DNA from: Solirubrobacteraceae bacterium
Lineage (GTDB): Bacteria; Actinomycetota; Thermoleophilia; Solirubrobacterales; Solirubrobacteraceae
Direction of reading: 5' to 3'
NCBI GenBank assembly: GCA_030447275.1
Contig: JAUJPF010000002.1
Location: 1-64,000, forward strand
Length of the DNA: 64,000 nt
Below are positions 37,148 to 46,330 of the stretch, one piece after another. Below the pieces are notes generated by a model. That model was not told the origin of the DNA. It did no database searches and saw only the letters and a program-made list of their open reading frames with translations. Each line of letters opens with the position of its first letter. The first letter of the stretch is position 1. Both the position numbers and the translations under genes were made by a program.

Positions 37148-39704
37148 GAAGCGCCGAGCGCGGCCGCGATGGCCTCGCGCGCGGCGGTGAGCGCCTCGGG
37201 CAGCTTCGACGGGTCGCGCCCGCCGGCCTGCGCCATCGTGTCCTTGCCGCCTCCCCCGCCGCCCACGACCTCGGCGGCGGTCTTCACGATCTGTCCGGCC
37301 TTCACGCCGCGCTCGATGAGCGACGGGGACACGGCGACGACGAGCGCGACGCGGCCCTCGTTCGCCGTTCCGAGCACGATCGCCGAGTCGCCGAGCTGCC
37401 CCTTCACGCGGTCGGCGAGGTCGGGGAGCGTCTTCGGATCGGTCGCCGGTAGCTCCCGCGTGAGGATCTTGGCCTGCCCGACGACCTCCGCGCCGTCGAC
37501 GAGGGCCGTGAGGTCGATGCCGTCGTCGGAGGGCCGTGACTTCTGCTGCTTCGCCCTGGCCTGGAGGTCGCCGATCGCGGACGGCACCTCCTCCGGGCGC
37601 TTGCGCAGCAGCGCCGCGGCCTCGCCCAGCAGCGCGTCCTCGCGGCGCAGCAGCGCGACGCCCTCCGGCCCGGTCAGCGCCTCGATGCGCCGCACGTTCG
37701 CCGCCGACGACGACTCGCCGACGAGCTTGAACACGCCGATCTCGGCCGTCGAGCGCACGTGCGTCCCGCCGCACAGCTCGCGCGAGAACGTCCCGTCGCC
37801 GATCTGCACCACGCGCACGACGTCGCCGTACTTCTCGCCGAACAGGGCCATCGCGCCGAGCCGCCGCGCCTCCTCGAGCGGCATCGTCAGCGCGCGGACG
37901 CGGTGGTTCGCGAGGATCTCGGCGTTGACGCGGTCCTCGACCCACGCGACGTCCTCGGCCGACAGCGCCTCGCCGTGCGTGAAGTCGAACCGCAGCTTGT
38001 CCGGGCCGACGTAGGAGCCCGCCTGGCGCACGTGGTCGCCGAGGCGCTCGCGCAGCGCGGCGTGCAGCAGGTGCGTCGCGGTGTGGTGGCACTGGGTCGC
38101 ATGGCGGACCTGCGCCGACACCCGCGCGACGACGCGCTCGCCCGCCTTGAGCGCGCCGCGCTCGACCTCGAGCACGACCGCCTGGTCGTCGCCGAGCCGC
38201 AGGACGTCGGCCACCCGCGCCGCGCACGCGCCCGACTCGCACTCGATCACGCCGGAGTCGGCGATCTGGCCGCCGCCGGTCGCGTAGAAGGGCGACTCGG
38301 CGAGCTTTATGAGCACACGGCCGTCGACCTGCTCGGCCGCGGCCGCCCCGTGCACCAGCTCGAGCGCGCGCGTGCGCAGCTCGTCGGGGGCGCCGGGGCC
38401 GGTCCGCGCCGTCGCCGACCGCGCGCGCTGCTGCTCCATCAGCGACTCGAAGCCCGCCTCGTCGACCCCGAGCCCGTGCTCGGTGACGAGCTCGAGCGTC
38501 AGGTCGATCGGGAAGCCGAACGTGTCGTGGAGGCGGAACGCGTCCTCCGACGAGACCCCCTCGTCGCCGTTCGCGCGGGCCCGGTCGATCAGCTCGTCGA
38601 GGAGCTTCGTCCCCTGCTCGAGCGTGTGGCCGAAGCTGCGCTCCTCGTTGCGGATCCACATATCCGTCGTGAAGCTCTGCTGCGCAAGCTCTGGATACGC
38701 GCCTTCCATGATCTCCACGACCTTCTTGTGGTACCGCGTCATGAACAGCGGGTCCATCCCGAGCCGCCGGCCGTGGAGGATCGCCCGCCGCATGATCCGG
38801 CGCACGATGTAGCCGCGGCCCTCGTTCGACGGCTCGACTCCGTCACCGATGAGGAACGTCATCGCCCGTGCGTGATCGGCCAGCACTCGCAGCGAGCGAT
38901 CGTTCGGCTCGACGTTCGCCTCCCGGCGCCCGAACTCGACGAGCGGCGCGAACTGGTCCGTCTCGAAGACGGTTTCGGCGCCCTGCTTGAGGATCGCCAT
39001 GCGGTTCAGCCCGAGGCCGGTGTCGATGTTCTGCGCCGGCAGCGGGGTGAGCGTGTTGACCGGCTCCTGATTGAACTGCATGAACACGAGGTTCCAGAAC
39101 TCGAGGAACCGCTCGTTCTCACCGCCGGGCAGGTCGTCGGGCGTCCCCACTCGAGGCCGCGGTCGAAGTAGAGCTCCGAGCACGGGCCGCACGGCCCCGT
39201 CGGCCCGGCCTGCCAGAAGTTCTCCGACCGCGGGCACAGGACGATCCGCTCGCGCGGCACGCCGACCGAGAGCCACGCCTCGATCGCCTCCTCGTCGGGC
39301 CCGAGCCCCAGCTCCTCGTCGCCCTCGAACACCGTTGCCCACAGGTCCTTCGGGTCGAACGCGAGCACCTCGAGCGCGAACTGCCACGCGAACTCGACCG
39401 CGGCCTGCTTGAAGTAGTCGCCGATCGAGAAGTTGCCGAGCATCTCGAAGAACGTGAGGTGCCGGGTCGTGTTGCCGACGTTCTCGATGTCGGTCGTGCG
39501 GAAGACCTTCTGGCAGCTCGTCAGCCGGTGGTGCGGCGCGCGCTCCTGCCCGAGGAAGTACGGCTTGAGCGGGTGCATGCCCGCGGTCGTGAGCAGGACC
39601 GACGGGTCGTAGTCGGCGGGGACGAGCGACGCCGAGCGCAGCCGCCTGTGGTCGCGCTGCTCGAAGAAGCCGAGGAAGGCCTCGCGGATCTCGTCGGACG
39701 TCAC
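37144..39704 (-). CDS. alaS: alanyl-tRNA synthetase (single-base frameshift)
   Basis: Class II synthetase, essential. The N-terminal part ('IREAFLGFFEQRDHRRLRSASLVP', 'DPSVLLTTAGMHPLKPYFLGQ', 'QKVFRTTDIENVGNTTRHLTFFEMLGNFSIGDYFK' region) is in one frame to 'YFDRGLEWG'. The rest ('PDDLPGGENERFLEFWNLVFMQF', editing domain with 'HTATHLLHAAL' and 'CGGTHVRSTAEIG' zinc site, DHHA1 'GGGGGGKDTMAQAGG' tail) is in another. The shift falls at a CCCC run (39145-39148); one extra C would restore 'EWGTPDDLPGGEN'. Because the gene is essential, this is almost surely a sequence error. GTG start 39704. About 850 residues, family-normal. Confidence 0.93.
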
Positions 39705-39713
39705 GCCCTGATA

Positions 39714-41125
39714 CTAGGCACGATCGATCGTCGCGCTGCCGACGACGGCGCCGTCCGCGCCGCTGAACACCGCGGTCTGACCGGGCGCGACGCCCTCGAA
39801 CGGCTCGAGCAGCTCGAGCTCTGACCCGCGCAGCCGGCAGGCCACCGGGCGCGACCGGTAGCGCAGCCTCACGCCGACGACGGCGTCCTCGTCGCGGTGC
39901 AGCCGGATCCCGCGCAGCGCGACGCGCTCGGCGGCCAGCGCCTCCCGCGGCCCGACGGTGACCGTGTTCGCGCGCGCGTCGGTGGCGACGACGTAGAGCG
40001 GCTCCCGGTCCCGCCGCCGACGCCGACGCCCTTGCGCTGCCCGACGGTGAAGTGGTGGTGGCCGCGGTGGCCGCCGAGCCGGCGCCCGGAGCGGTCGACG
40101 ATCGCCCCGGCGCGGTCGCGCATGCCGCCGTGGCGGGCGAGGAACGCGGCGCGGCCGGTCCCCGCGAGGAAGCAGAGGTCCTGGGAGTCGGGCTTGTTCG
40201 CGACCGCGATGCCGGCCTCTGCAGCGAGCGCCCGAACCGCCGGCTTGCGCAGGCGGCCGAGCGGGAAGCGCAGCCGCGCGAGCGTCGCCGGCGCGACGCC
40301 GGCGAGCATGTACGTCTGGTCCTTCGCCTCGTCGAGCGCGGGCCGCAGCAGCCCGTCGTCGCCGACGCGCGCGTAGTGCCCCGTCGCCAGCGCGCCGGCG
40401 CCGACGCGGTCGGCCAGCGCGAGCATCGCGTCGAGCCGCACGCTGCCGTTGCAGCGGATGCACGGGTTCGGCGTGAGCCCGGCGGCGTGGTCGGCGAGGT
40501 ACGGGTCGACGACGCCCGCCCGGAACGCGTCGCGGACGTCGAGCGTGAGGTGCGCCATCCCGAGCCGGTGCGCGACGCCCCGCGCCCCGTGGACGGCGCT
40601 GGCCGAGCAGCAGCTGCGCTCGCCGTCGTTGTGGGGATCGCGCCACAGCTCGACCGTGACCGCGACGACGTCGGCGTGCGAGCGGGCGCAGAGCAGCGCG
40701 GCGACGGCGGAGTCGACGCCGCCGGACATCGCGACGAGGATCCGGTCGGCCGGCGGCGCGGCCCCGTTGGCCGCGACCGCCTTCCCCAGTGCGACGGCGA
40801 GCGCGTCGGCCGCGAGGTCGGCGGCGTGGAGCTTGCCGGGGCTGAGGCCGCCCAGCTCGGAGGCGATGTCGGACGAACCGATCCGCGCAGCGTCGAGGAA
40901 CGGCGCGCCCTCGGCCAGCTCGACGGCGGCGCTCGCCGCGGCGATCGTCGTGCCGCAGCCGCTGGCCTCGAACCCCGCCGCGGCGACCCGGTCGCCCTCC
41001 ACGCGCAACGAGATGCGAACGAGGTCGCCGCACGCCGACCCGCCCGCGGCGCCGGCATGCGCGCCGTCGGGCTCGCGCCCCCGCCCGCGCGGGTGGCGCA
41101 GGTGGTCCTCGAAGCGCTCGTCCAC
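39714..41125 (-). CDS. mnmA: NifU/IscU-like domain fused to tRNA 2-thiouridylase MnmA (frameshift near 40010)
   Basis: About 470 residues. Residues 1-118 are an IscU/NifU-N scaffold-like domain: 'FEDHLRHPRG', 'SACGDLVRISL' (C32, D34), 'FEASGCGTTIAAASAAVEL' (C57), 'GGLSPGKLHAADLAADAL' (H100, with Ala where IscU has its third Cys). Residues 127 onward are MnmA: PP-loop 'VAMSGGVDSAVAALL', 'NPCIRCNGSVRLDAM' and 'DSQDLCFLAG' (the two catalytic Cys), 'TVGQRKGVGV'. A one-base shift near 40010 is needed to join the C-terminal barrel ('PLYVVATDARANTVTVG' ... 'GQTAVFSGADGAVVGSATI'). It would make s2U34 in tRNA-Lys/Glu/Gln. GTG 41125 start; alaS starts 9 bases downstream. Confidence 0.85.
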
Positions 41126-41158
41126 GCCCCCGAGTCTAGGTCGCGCGGACCCCACACG

Positions 41159-41195
41159 ATGCGAGAAAGCGCGCACAGTCAGCGGTTTCTCGCAT
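41159..41195. promoter_or_regulatory. 10-base inverted repeat between mnmA and the thioredoxin-like gene
   Basis: ATGCGAGAAA (41159-41168) and its exact reverse complement TTTCTCGCAT (41186-41195) flank a 17-base spacer in the 168-base divergent intergenic region, 34 bases upstream of the mnmA start. Could be an operator for a dimeric regulator or a stem in the mnmA leader. No T tract on either side, so a terminator is unlikely. Confidence 0.4.
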
Positions 41196-41293
41196 TGAGT
41201 GGCGTCCCGGCCAGGTCGACGGTGGGGGAAGAGAGCGGCTCCGTGTGTCCACGCCGCCCGTCGCTGCTCAACTTCGCCGCCCCGGAACCGACC

Positions 41294-41938
41294 ATGCAGT
41301 CTGTGAGCCAGGTTTCGCCTCCGCTGCGCATCGCCCTCGGGGGCGCCCTCGCGTTCCTCGCGCTGTGGTTCGTCGCGCTGAAGCCGAAGCCGCCCGCCGA
41401 CGTGCCCCCCGCCCCGGCCCCGACCGGCGCCCAGAGCGCCCCGGGCAAGGCCGTCGAGCAGGCCCAGCAGGCCGCCGGCGCCAAGCCCGCCGACCCCGCC
41501 GCCGCCTCCGCTCCGCAGGCTGCCGCCGCCGAGCCTGCCCCCGCCGCCTCCGCGAAGCCCGCCGCCAAGCCGAGCGCGCCGGTCGACGTCAAGAAGGCGG
41601 CCGGCGACGAGATCGCCAGGCCCGCCGACGCCGTCCTGCGCGACGTCGCCAAGGGCAAGGTCGCGATCGTCCTCTTCTGGGACCGCCGTGTCTCCGACGA
41701 CCGCGCCGTCCGGCGCGCCGTCTCCGACCTCAGCCGCCGCGGCGGCAAGGTCGCCATCCACACCGCCGCGATGAAGCGCCTCGCCGACTACGAGGTCATC
41801 ACGCGCGGCGTCCCGATCGTCACGTCGCCGACGGTGATGGTCATCGACCGCGCCCGCCGCGCTCGCACCGTCTCGGGCCTCACGGTCACGAGCGAGCTCG
41901 AGGACGTCGTCGACAAGGCGATCCGCGTCCGCCCGTAG
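41294..41938 (+). CDS. membrane-anchored thioredoxin-like protein lacking CxxC
   Basis: A 214-residue protein with one N-terminal membrane helix ('LRIALGGALAFLALWFVALK'), an Ala/Pro-rich linker of about 80 residues, and a C-terminal thioredoxin-like fold ('KGKVAIVLFWDRRVSDDRAVRRAV', 'VPIVTSPTVMVIDRARRARTVSGL' with the cis-Pro-type 'SPT'). The active-site CxxC is replaced by 'DRRV', so it is not an oxidoreductase. It should lie outside the membrane. Divergent from mnmA. Function unknown; a structural or chaperone role is a guess. Confidence 0.7.
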   Translation: MQSVSQVSPPLRIALGGALAFLALWFVALKPKPPADVPPAPAPTGAQSAPGKAVEQAQQAAGAKPADPAAASAPQAAAAEPAPAASAKPAAKPSAPVDVKKAAGDEIARPADAVLRDVAKGKVAIVLFWDRRVSDDRAVRRAVSDLSRRGGKVAIHTAAMKRLADYEVITRGVPIVTSPTVMVIDRARRARTVSGLTVTSELEDVVDKAIRVRP

Positions 41939-41960
41939 CGGGCGCGCGCCGTCGAACGCC

Positions 41961-42596
41961 CTAGACCAGCTCGGCCAGGAACGGGTTGGTCGCGCGCTCG
42001 CGCCCGAGCGTGGTGATGCCCATGTGGCCGGGATAGACCGTGGTCTCGTCGGCGAACCGGTCGAGCAGCGTGGCGATCGAGCGGGCCAGCGTGGGCCAGT
42101 CGCCGCCGGGCAGGTCGACGCGCCCGACCGAGCCCTGGAAGAGGACGTCGCCGCTGAACAGCGCCTGCTCGGCCTCGATCGCGTACGTGACGTGACCGGG
42201 GCTGTGGCCGGGCGTGAACACGACCTCGATGTCGAAGCCGGCGAGCTCGAGCCGCTCGCCGCCCTCGACCGTCTCGTCGGCGTCGTAGCTCTCGAACGGG
42301 CCGAACCCCTCCCACGGGACGAAGCTCATGATGTCGGCGAGCACCGGCACCTCGATCTTCGGGCAGTACACGGGCGCGCCCGTCGCCCTGGCCACCGGCG
42401 CGACCGCGCCGACGTGGTCGAAGTGGGTGTGGGTGAGGAGGATCGCGTCGAGCGTGACGCCGAGCGCCTCGATCGCGCCGATCAGCTTGTCGGGCTCGTC
42501 GCCCGGATCGACGATGATCGCGCGGTCGCCGCTGTCGGGCCGGATCAGGAAGCAGTTCTCCTCGACCATGCCGACGGTGAACATGCGGACGTCCAT
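41961..42596 (-). CDS. MBL-fold metallohydrolase (glyoxalase II-like)
   Basis: A 211-residue beta-lactamase-fold hydrolase. The metal site motif 'THTHFDHVGAV' (HxHxDH), 'FTPGHSPGHVTY' (His), 'LFSGDVLFQGSVGRVDLPGGD' (Asp) and 'VYPGHMGITTLGRE' (His) match the glyoxalase II/YcbL group. ATG 42596 gives the typical 'FTVGMVEENCFLI' N-terminus. It overlaps the stop of the small membrane protein gene upstream (TGATG). Probable thioester hydrolase; substrate not determined. Confidence 0.92.
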   Translation of the reverse strand: MDVRMFTVGMVEENCFLIRPDSGDRAIIVDPGDEPDKLIGAIEALGVTLDAILLTHTHFDHVGAVAPVARATGAPVYCPKIEVPVLADIMSFVPWEGFGPFESYDADETVEGGERLELAGFDIEVVFTPGHSPGHVTYAIEAEQALFSGDVLFQGSVGRVDLPGGDWPTLARSIATLLDRFADETTVYPGHMGITTLGRERATNPFLAELV

Positions 42597-42961
42597 CAGG
42601 CGGTGCCCGGCCTGTGCTTGCGCACCCAGCGGCGGTGCAGCCAGAGGTCCGTGTAGTACGTGAGCGGCACGTAGAGCAGCAGCATGAACGCGGCGAGCAG
42701 CACCGCCTCGCCGATCGGGCGCCCGAAGAGCAGGACGACCAGCGCGGCGAAGAAGACGGTCGCGATGACGGCGCGGTTGAACGCGCTGCGCCACGTCGGC
42801 GGCTGCTCCATGCGGTTGCGGCGGCGGGCGGCCGCGTCCTCCTTGACGCTGCCGCGCTTCTCGCCGGCGGCGGGCGGGCGGCCGGTGCGGCCGCGGGACT
42901 CGACCATGCCGGCCGCGTTGCCGCGGTGCTTGGTGCGCCGGCGCTTCCTCGTCTGGGCCAT
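42596..42961 (-). CDS. small basic membrane protein
   Basis: A 121-residue protein with a strongly basic N-terminal half ('AQTRKRRRTKHRG', 'EKRGSVKEDAAARRRNRMEQPP') and two membrane segments ('RAVIATVFFAALVVLLFG' and 'AVLLAAFMLLLYVPLTYYTDLW'). The basic part should be cytosolic. Conserved layout with an MBL hydrolase downstream suggests cotranscription, but I do not recognise a function. Confidence 0.7.
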   Translation of the reverse strand: MAQTRKRRRTKHRGNAAGMVESRGRTGRPPAAGEKRGSVKEDAAARRRNRMEQPPTWRSAFNRAVIATVFFAALVVLLFGRPIGEAVLLAAFMLLLYVPLTYYTDLWLHRRWVRKHRPGTA

Positions 42962-42971
42962 CGCACCCACT

Positions 42972-43826
42972 CTATTCCGCGTCGCTCGGCGGAGCGCCTT
43001 CGGCCAGCGCGTCCTCGACCGTCCGCCGGTTGCGTACTGCGATGTCGTCGGGCCAGCCCGCGAAGGCCGACGCGGGTGCGAGCCCGACGAGCTCGGCCTC
43101 GCGCACGCCGGCGTGGCGGCGGACCGCGTCGAGCAGCCGGACGAGCGGCACCGCCTCGTGGTCCTCGACGTTCGTCGAGACCTGCGCGACGCCGCCGCCG
43201 AGCGCGATCCCGAGCGCGCGCACGCCGGGCAGGCCCTCCTCCCCGCCCTCGCGGACGAGCGCGGCGATACGGCGCGCAGCGTCGAGCGCTGCCGGCGCGG
43301 CCAGCTCGAGGTTGAAGGCGACGAGCGGCGGGCGGGCGGCGACGAGGACGGCGCCGGCGCGCGGGTCGCGCTCGCGCGGGCCGAAGTCGGGCGCGAGGCC
43401 GTCGAGGGCCCCGGGGCGCCGCAGTGTCGCGCGGGTGCGGCCGCCGGCGAGCGTGCCGTACAGGTAGGCGGGAAGGCCGAGCGCGCCGAGCAGGTCGGCG
43501 GCGACGAGCGCCTCGGCGCACGCGGCGCCGCGCCGCGCCGCGTCGAGGTGCACGACCGGCGCGACGTCGAGTGCCCCGACGTGCGGGTGCGCGCCGCGCG
43601 GCGTGCGCAGGTCGACGCGCGCGATCGCCTCACGCGCGCCCGCCTCGAGCGCGGGCGCCAGCTCGCCGGCGCGCCCCGCGAGCGTGAACACCGAGCGGTG
43701 GTGGTCGGCGTCGGCGTGGACGTCGAGCAGCCGCGCGCCGGTCGACGCGAACGCCGCGCCGATCGCCGCGATCGCCGCGGGGTCGCGGCCCTCGGACACG
43801 TTCGGGATCGCCAGCAGGACCGTCAC
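42972..43826 (-). CDS. glutamate formimidoyltransferase family protein
   Basis: A 284-residue protein with both FTCD N- and C-type formiminotransferase domains: 'AIPNVSEGRDPAAIAAIG' at the N-terminus, 'DADHHRSVFTLAG' with the catalytic His, 'DLRTPRGAHPHVGALDVAPV', and 'GGGVAQVSTNVEDHEAVPL'. It would transfer the formimino group from formiminoglutamate to tetrahydrofolate in histidine degradation, but no other hut gene is nearby. GTG 43826 overlaps the P450 stop. Confidence 0.88.
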   Translation of the reverse strand: MTVLLAIPNVSEGRDPAAIAAIGAAFASTGARLLDVHADADHHRSVFTLAGRAGELAPALEAGAREAIARVDLRTPRGAHPHVGALDVAPVVHLDAARRGAACAEALVAADLLGALGLPAYLYGTLAGGRTRATLRRPGALDGLAPDFGPRERDPRAGAVLVAARPPLVAFNLELAAPAALDAARRIAALVREGGEEGLPGVRALGIALGGGVAQVSTNVEDHEAVPLVRLLDAVRRHAGVREAELVGLAPASAFAGWPDDIAVRNRRTVEDALAEGAPPSDAE

Positions 43827-45070
43827 CGTGCCACCACCCGCCCGCCGGCCGCCGGCGTGAGGCTGACCGCGCGGCGGCGCACGCGCTCCCCGCGCGCCCC
43901 CGCCGGCGCGAGGTCGAGCCGCGCGACCGCGGCGCGCAGCACCTCGCGCATCTCCATCACCGCGAACGCCGCCCCGAGGCAGCGCCGCGGCCCGCCGCCG
44001 AACGGGACCCACGCGTACGGCGGCGGCTTCGGTCCTTCGAGCCAGCGCTGCGGGCGGAAGGCCAGCGGGTCGGGCGGGAAGGCTTCGGCGCGGCGGTGCG
44101 TCAGGTAGAGGCACGCCGCGACCTGGGCGCCCGGCGGGATCACCCGGCCGTCGCGCAGCGCGAACGGCGCGGCCACCTCGCGCGGCGCCACCGAGAGCAC
44201 GGGCCGGATCCGCAGGACCTCCTTGACCGTCGCCTCGAGCAGCTCATCGTCACCGGCGCGCAGCCGGGCGACGAGGGCCGGGTCGCGGGCGAGGCGCTCG
44301 AACGCCCACGCGAGCGCCGTCGCCGTCGTCTCGTGGCCCGCGGCGAGCAGCGTGACGAGCTGGTCGCGCAGCTCGGCGTCGGTGGGGCCGGCCGCGCGCA
44401 ACACCTCGATGAGGGATCCCTCCGCTCCGCCCCGCTCGATCAGCGCGTACAGCTCGGCGTCGACCCGCGCCACCGCGCGCCGGAACCGCCCGTCCCGCCC
44501 CAGCACCGACATCGCCACCAGCCGCGGCGACGAGCGCACCAACGCGAGCGCCTCCTCGATCGCCGCCCGCAACGCCGGCGCCTCGGATCCGAGGACGACG
44601 CGCAGCATCACCGCGAGGGTGAGGGCCTGCATCCGCGCGTGCGCGCGCACCGGCCGCCCGCGCGGCCACGCGTCGAGCTCGCGCGCCGCCAGCTCGGCCA
44701 CCACCGGCGCGTACGCCCGCAGCGCGTCGCCGTGGAACGCCGGGAGCTGGAGCCGCCGCTGGCGCACGTGCTCCTCGCCGTCGAGCACGAGCAGCGAGGC
44801 CGGGCCCGCGAACGGCTCGAGCACCGCGCTCCCCCGCCGCGCAGCACCGACGGGTCCGCGGTGAACACCCGCCGCACGTCCTCCGGGTGCGAGACGAGCA
44901 CCATCGGCGCGTCGGCCCACAGCGTCCGCAGCGTGAACGGCACGCCGCTGCCGCGCCGCCGACCGGCGCAGCAGGGCGGTCGGCCGCACGATCCACTCGA
45001 CGGTCTGCCACCACGGCGGCGCCGCGGGACCCGGCGGCAGCGGACCGCCATCTTCGAGCGCCCCGGTCAC
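43823..45070 (-). CDS. cytochrome P450 (two compensating frameshifts)
   Basis: Haem monooxygenase of about 415 residues. I-helix 'LAAGHETTATAL', K-helix ExxR 'VKEVLRIRPV', 'FRPQRWLEG' (PERF region) and haem loop 'FGGGPRRCLGAAFAV' with the Cys ligand. The N-terminal 'PPGPAAPPWWQTVEWIVRP' and a stretch 'FTLRTLWADAPMVLVSHPEDVRRVFTADP' are in different frames, so indels are needed near 44955 and near 44835; between them the second frame is used. No membrane anchor, so soluble class. Start GTG 45070. Redox partners are not in the window; substrate unknown. Confidence 0.85.
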   Translation of the reverse strand: MTGALEDGGPLPPGPAAPPWWQTVEWIVRPTALLRRSAARQRRAVHAADAVGRRADGARLAPGGRAAGVHRGPVGAARRGSAVLEPFAGPASLLVLDGEEHVRQRRLQLPAFHGDALRAYAPVVAELAARELDAWPRGRPVRAHARMQALTLAVMLRVVLGSEAPALRAAIEEALALVRSSPRLVAMSVLGRDGRFRRAVARVDAELYALIERGGAEGSLIEVLRAAGPTDAELRDQLVTLLAAGHETTATALAWAFERLARDPALVARLRAGDDELLEATVKEVLRIRPVLSVAPREVAAPFALRDGRVIPPGAQVAACLYLTHRRAEAFPPDPLAFRPQRWLEGPKPPPYAWVPFGGGPRRCLGAAFAVMEMREVLRAAVARLDLAPAGARGERVRRRAVSLTPAAGGRVVAR

Positions 45071-45078
45071 CCGCCGCC

Positions 45079-45918
45079 CTAGAGGAGGAAGCGCCCCGCG
45101 TCGACCACCGTCGTCGAGCCGATCGTCAGGGTCGGCTCGAGCAGGTTCCCGCCGAGCCGCGCGCGGTCGTTGGTGCCGACGCCCAGCTCGGCGAGGTGGC
45201 GCCCGTCCTCGCCGTGCACGAGCAGGTGCTCGAGGAGCGCCTCGCCGAGCGCGCCGGTCGCCTCGCTCAGCCGGCCGTCCTCGACGGTCAGGCGCACCTC
45301 GTGGTCGGCGGATCCGAAGTGGCCGACGGTGGCGGCGACGAGCACGCCGCCGCCGCCCGCCGGGGAGATGAAGCCCTCGCCGCACGGGAGGTTGCCGAAC
45401 GCGGCGCGCGCGGTGAGGTCACCGTCGTCGGGGATCCCGTGGCGCCCGCCCAGGTCGAAGCGCATGTCCGAGCCGCGCGGGCACGTGAAGCGCGCCTCGC
45501 CGGCCTCGGTCAGCAGCTCGGCGACGCGCGCGCTGCGCGCCGCCATCGTGTCGAAGTCGGCGCTCATCAGCCGGCCGAACATCTCGGTCTCGACGCCGGG
45601 GAGCGTCGCGCCGCGCGCGCCGCGCTCGGTCGCCGCGTTGCGTGCCCGGGTGTGGCTCAGCGAGGGGAGGCACGGCGCGAGGAACACGTCGCACGCCGCG
45701 AACGCGGCGGCGATCGTCGGCGGCGGCTCGGTGCCGCGCTCGGGGCGGGGCGGCAGCTCGGCGAAGACGCTGTCGCCGCCGGCGCGCAGCGCGCAGTCGT
45801 GCAGCGCGCGGCCGATGTCGAGGCGGTCGGGGTCGGCGACGACGAGGACGCTCTCCCCCGCCCGCACGGCGAGGCAGCGGTCGACGACGGTCTCGGCGGC
45901 CGTGATGAGGTCGTTCAC
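45079..45918 (-). CDS. M29/leucyl-aminopeptidase-like protein, probably missing an internal segment
   Basis: A 279-residue protein similar to the thermophilic metallo-aminopeptidase (M29)/dihydroxypyridine-dioxygenase-like family: 'AGESVLVVADPDRLDIGRALHDCA', 'LPSLSHTRARNAATERGAR', 'CPRGSDMRFDLGGR', 'GNLPCGEGFISPAGG' and 'ELGVGTNDRARLGGNLLE'. Family members have a His-rich stretch ('GTAHIAFG' type) between the last motif and a final 'EPTLTIG'-like strand; here 'GGNLLE' runs straight into 'PTLTIGSTTVVD', so metal ligands appear absent. The frame is open. Start GTG 45918. Confidence 0.7.
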   Translation of the reverse strand: MNDLITAAETVVDRCLAVRAGESVLVVADPDRLDIGRALHDCALRAGGDSVFAELPPRPERGTEPPPTIAAAFAACDVFLAPCLPSLSHTRARNAATERGARGATLPGVETEMFGRLMSADFDTMAARSARVAELLTEAGEARFTCPRGSDMRFDLGGRHGIPDDGDLTARAAFGNLPCGEGFISPAGGGGVLVAATVGHFGSADHEVRLTVEDGRLSEATGALGEALLEHLLVHGEDGRHLAELGVGTNDRARLGGNLLEPTLTIGSTTVVDAGRFLL

Positions 45919-45989
45919 GCCAGGCAGCCTACGCGCGGGCGCCACCTTCCAACCTGCCGATCTTCAGACCATTGCAGTGTGTACACGTC

Positions 45990-46316
45990 ATGCACGCGCC
46001 ACTCACCCTCAGCGAGACGCCGATCGAGACGGACGGGTGCAGCCTGGCCGTCGGCGGCGAGCTCGACATCGCGACCGCGGCGCAGTTCCGCGCGTCGATC
46101 GGAGCGCTGCTGGGAACGGGCTGCCGGCACGTCGTCGTCGACCTCTCCAACGTGACGTTCCTCGACTCGAGCGGCCTCGGCGCGCTCGTCTGGGCGGCGC
46201 ACCGCATCCGCTCCGCCGGCGGCGAGTTCAGCGTCGCCAACCCGAGCGCCGCGGTCCTCCCCACGCTGAGGATCACCGGCCTCACCCAGGTGCTGGCGAT
46301 CGTCGAGACGGGGTAG
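45990..46316 (+). CDS. STAS-domain anti-sigma factor antagonist
   Basis: A 108-residue STAS protein: 'SLAVGGELDIATAAQFRASIGAL', 'HVVVDLSNVTFLDSSGLGALVWA' (classic SpoIIAA 'DSSGLGAL' with phospho-Ser) and 'FSVANPSAAVLPTLRITGL'. Stronger match to SpoIIAA than the one at 22 kb. ATG 45990 is preferred over an upstream TTG at 45972. Stands alone; its kinase partner is not adjacent. Confidence 0.88.
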   Translation: MHAPLTLSETPIETDGCSLAVGGELDIATAAQFRASIGALLGTGCRHVVVDLSNVTFLDSSGLGALVWAAHRIRSAGGEFSVANPSAAVLPTLRITGLTQVLAIVETG

Positions 46317-46330
46317 GAGCCGGCGGCTGC

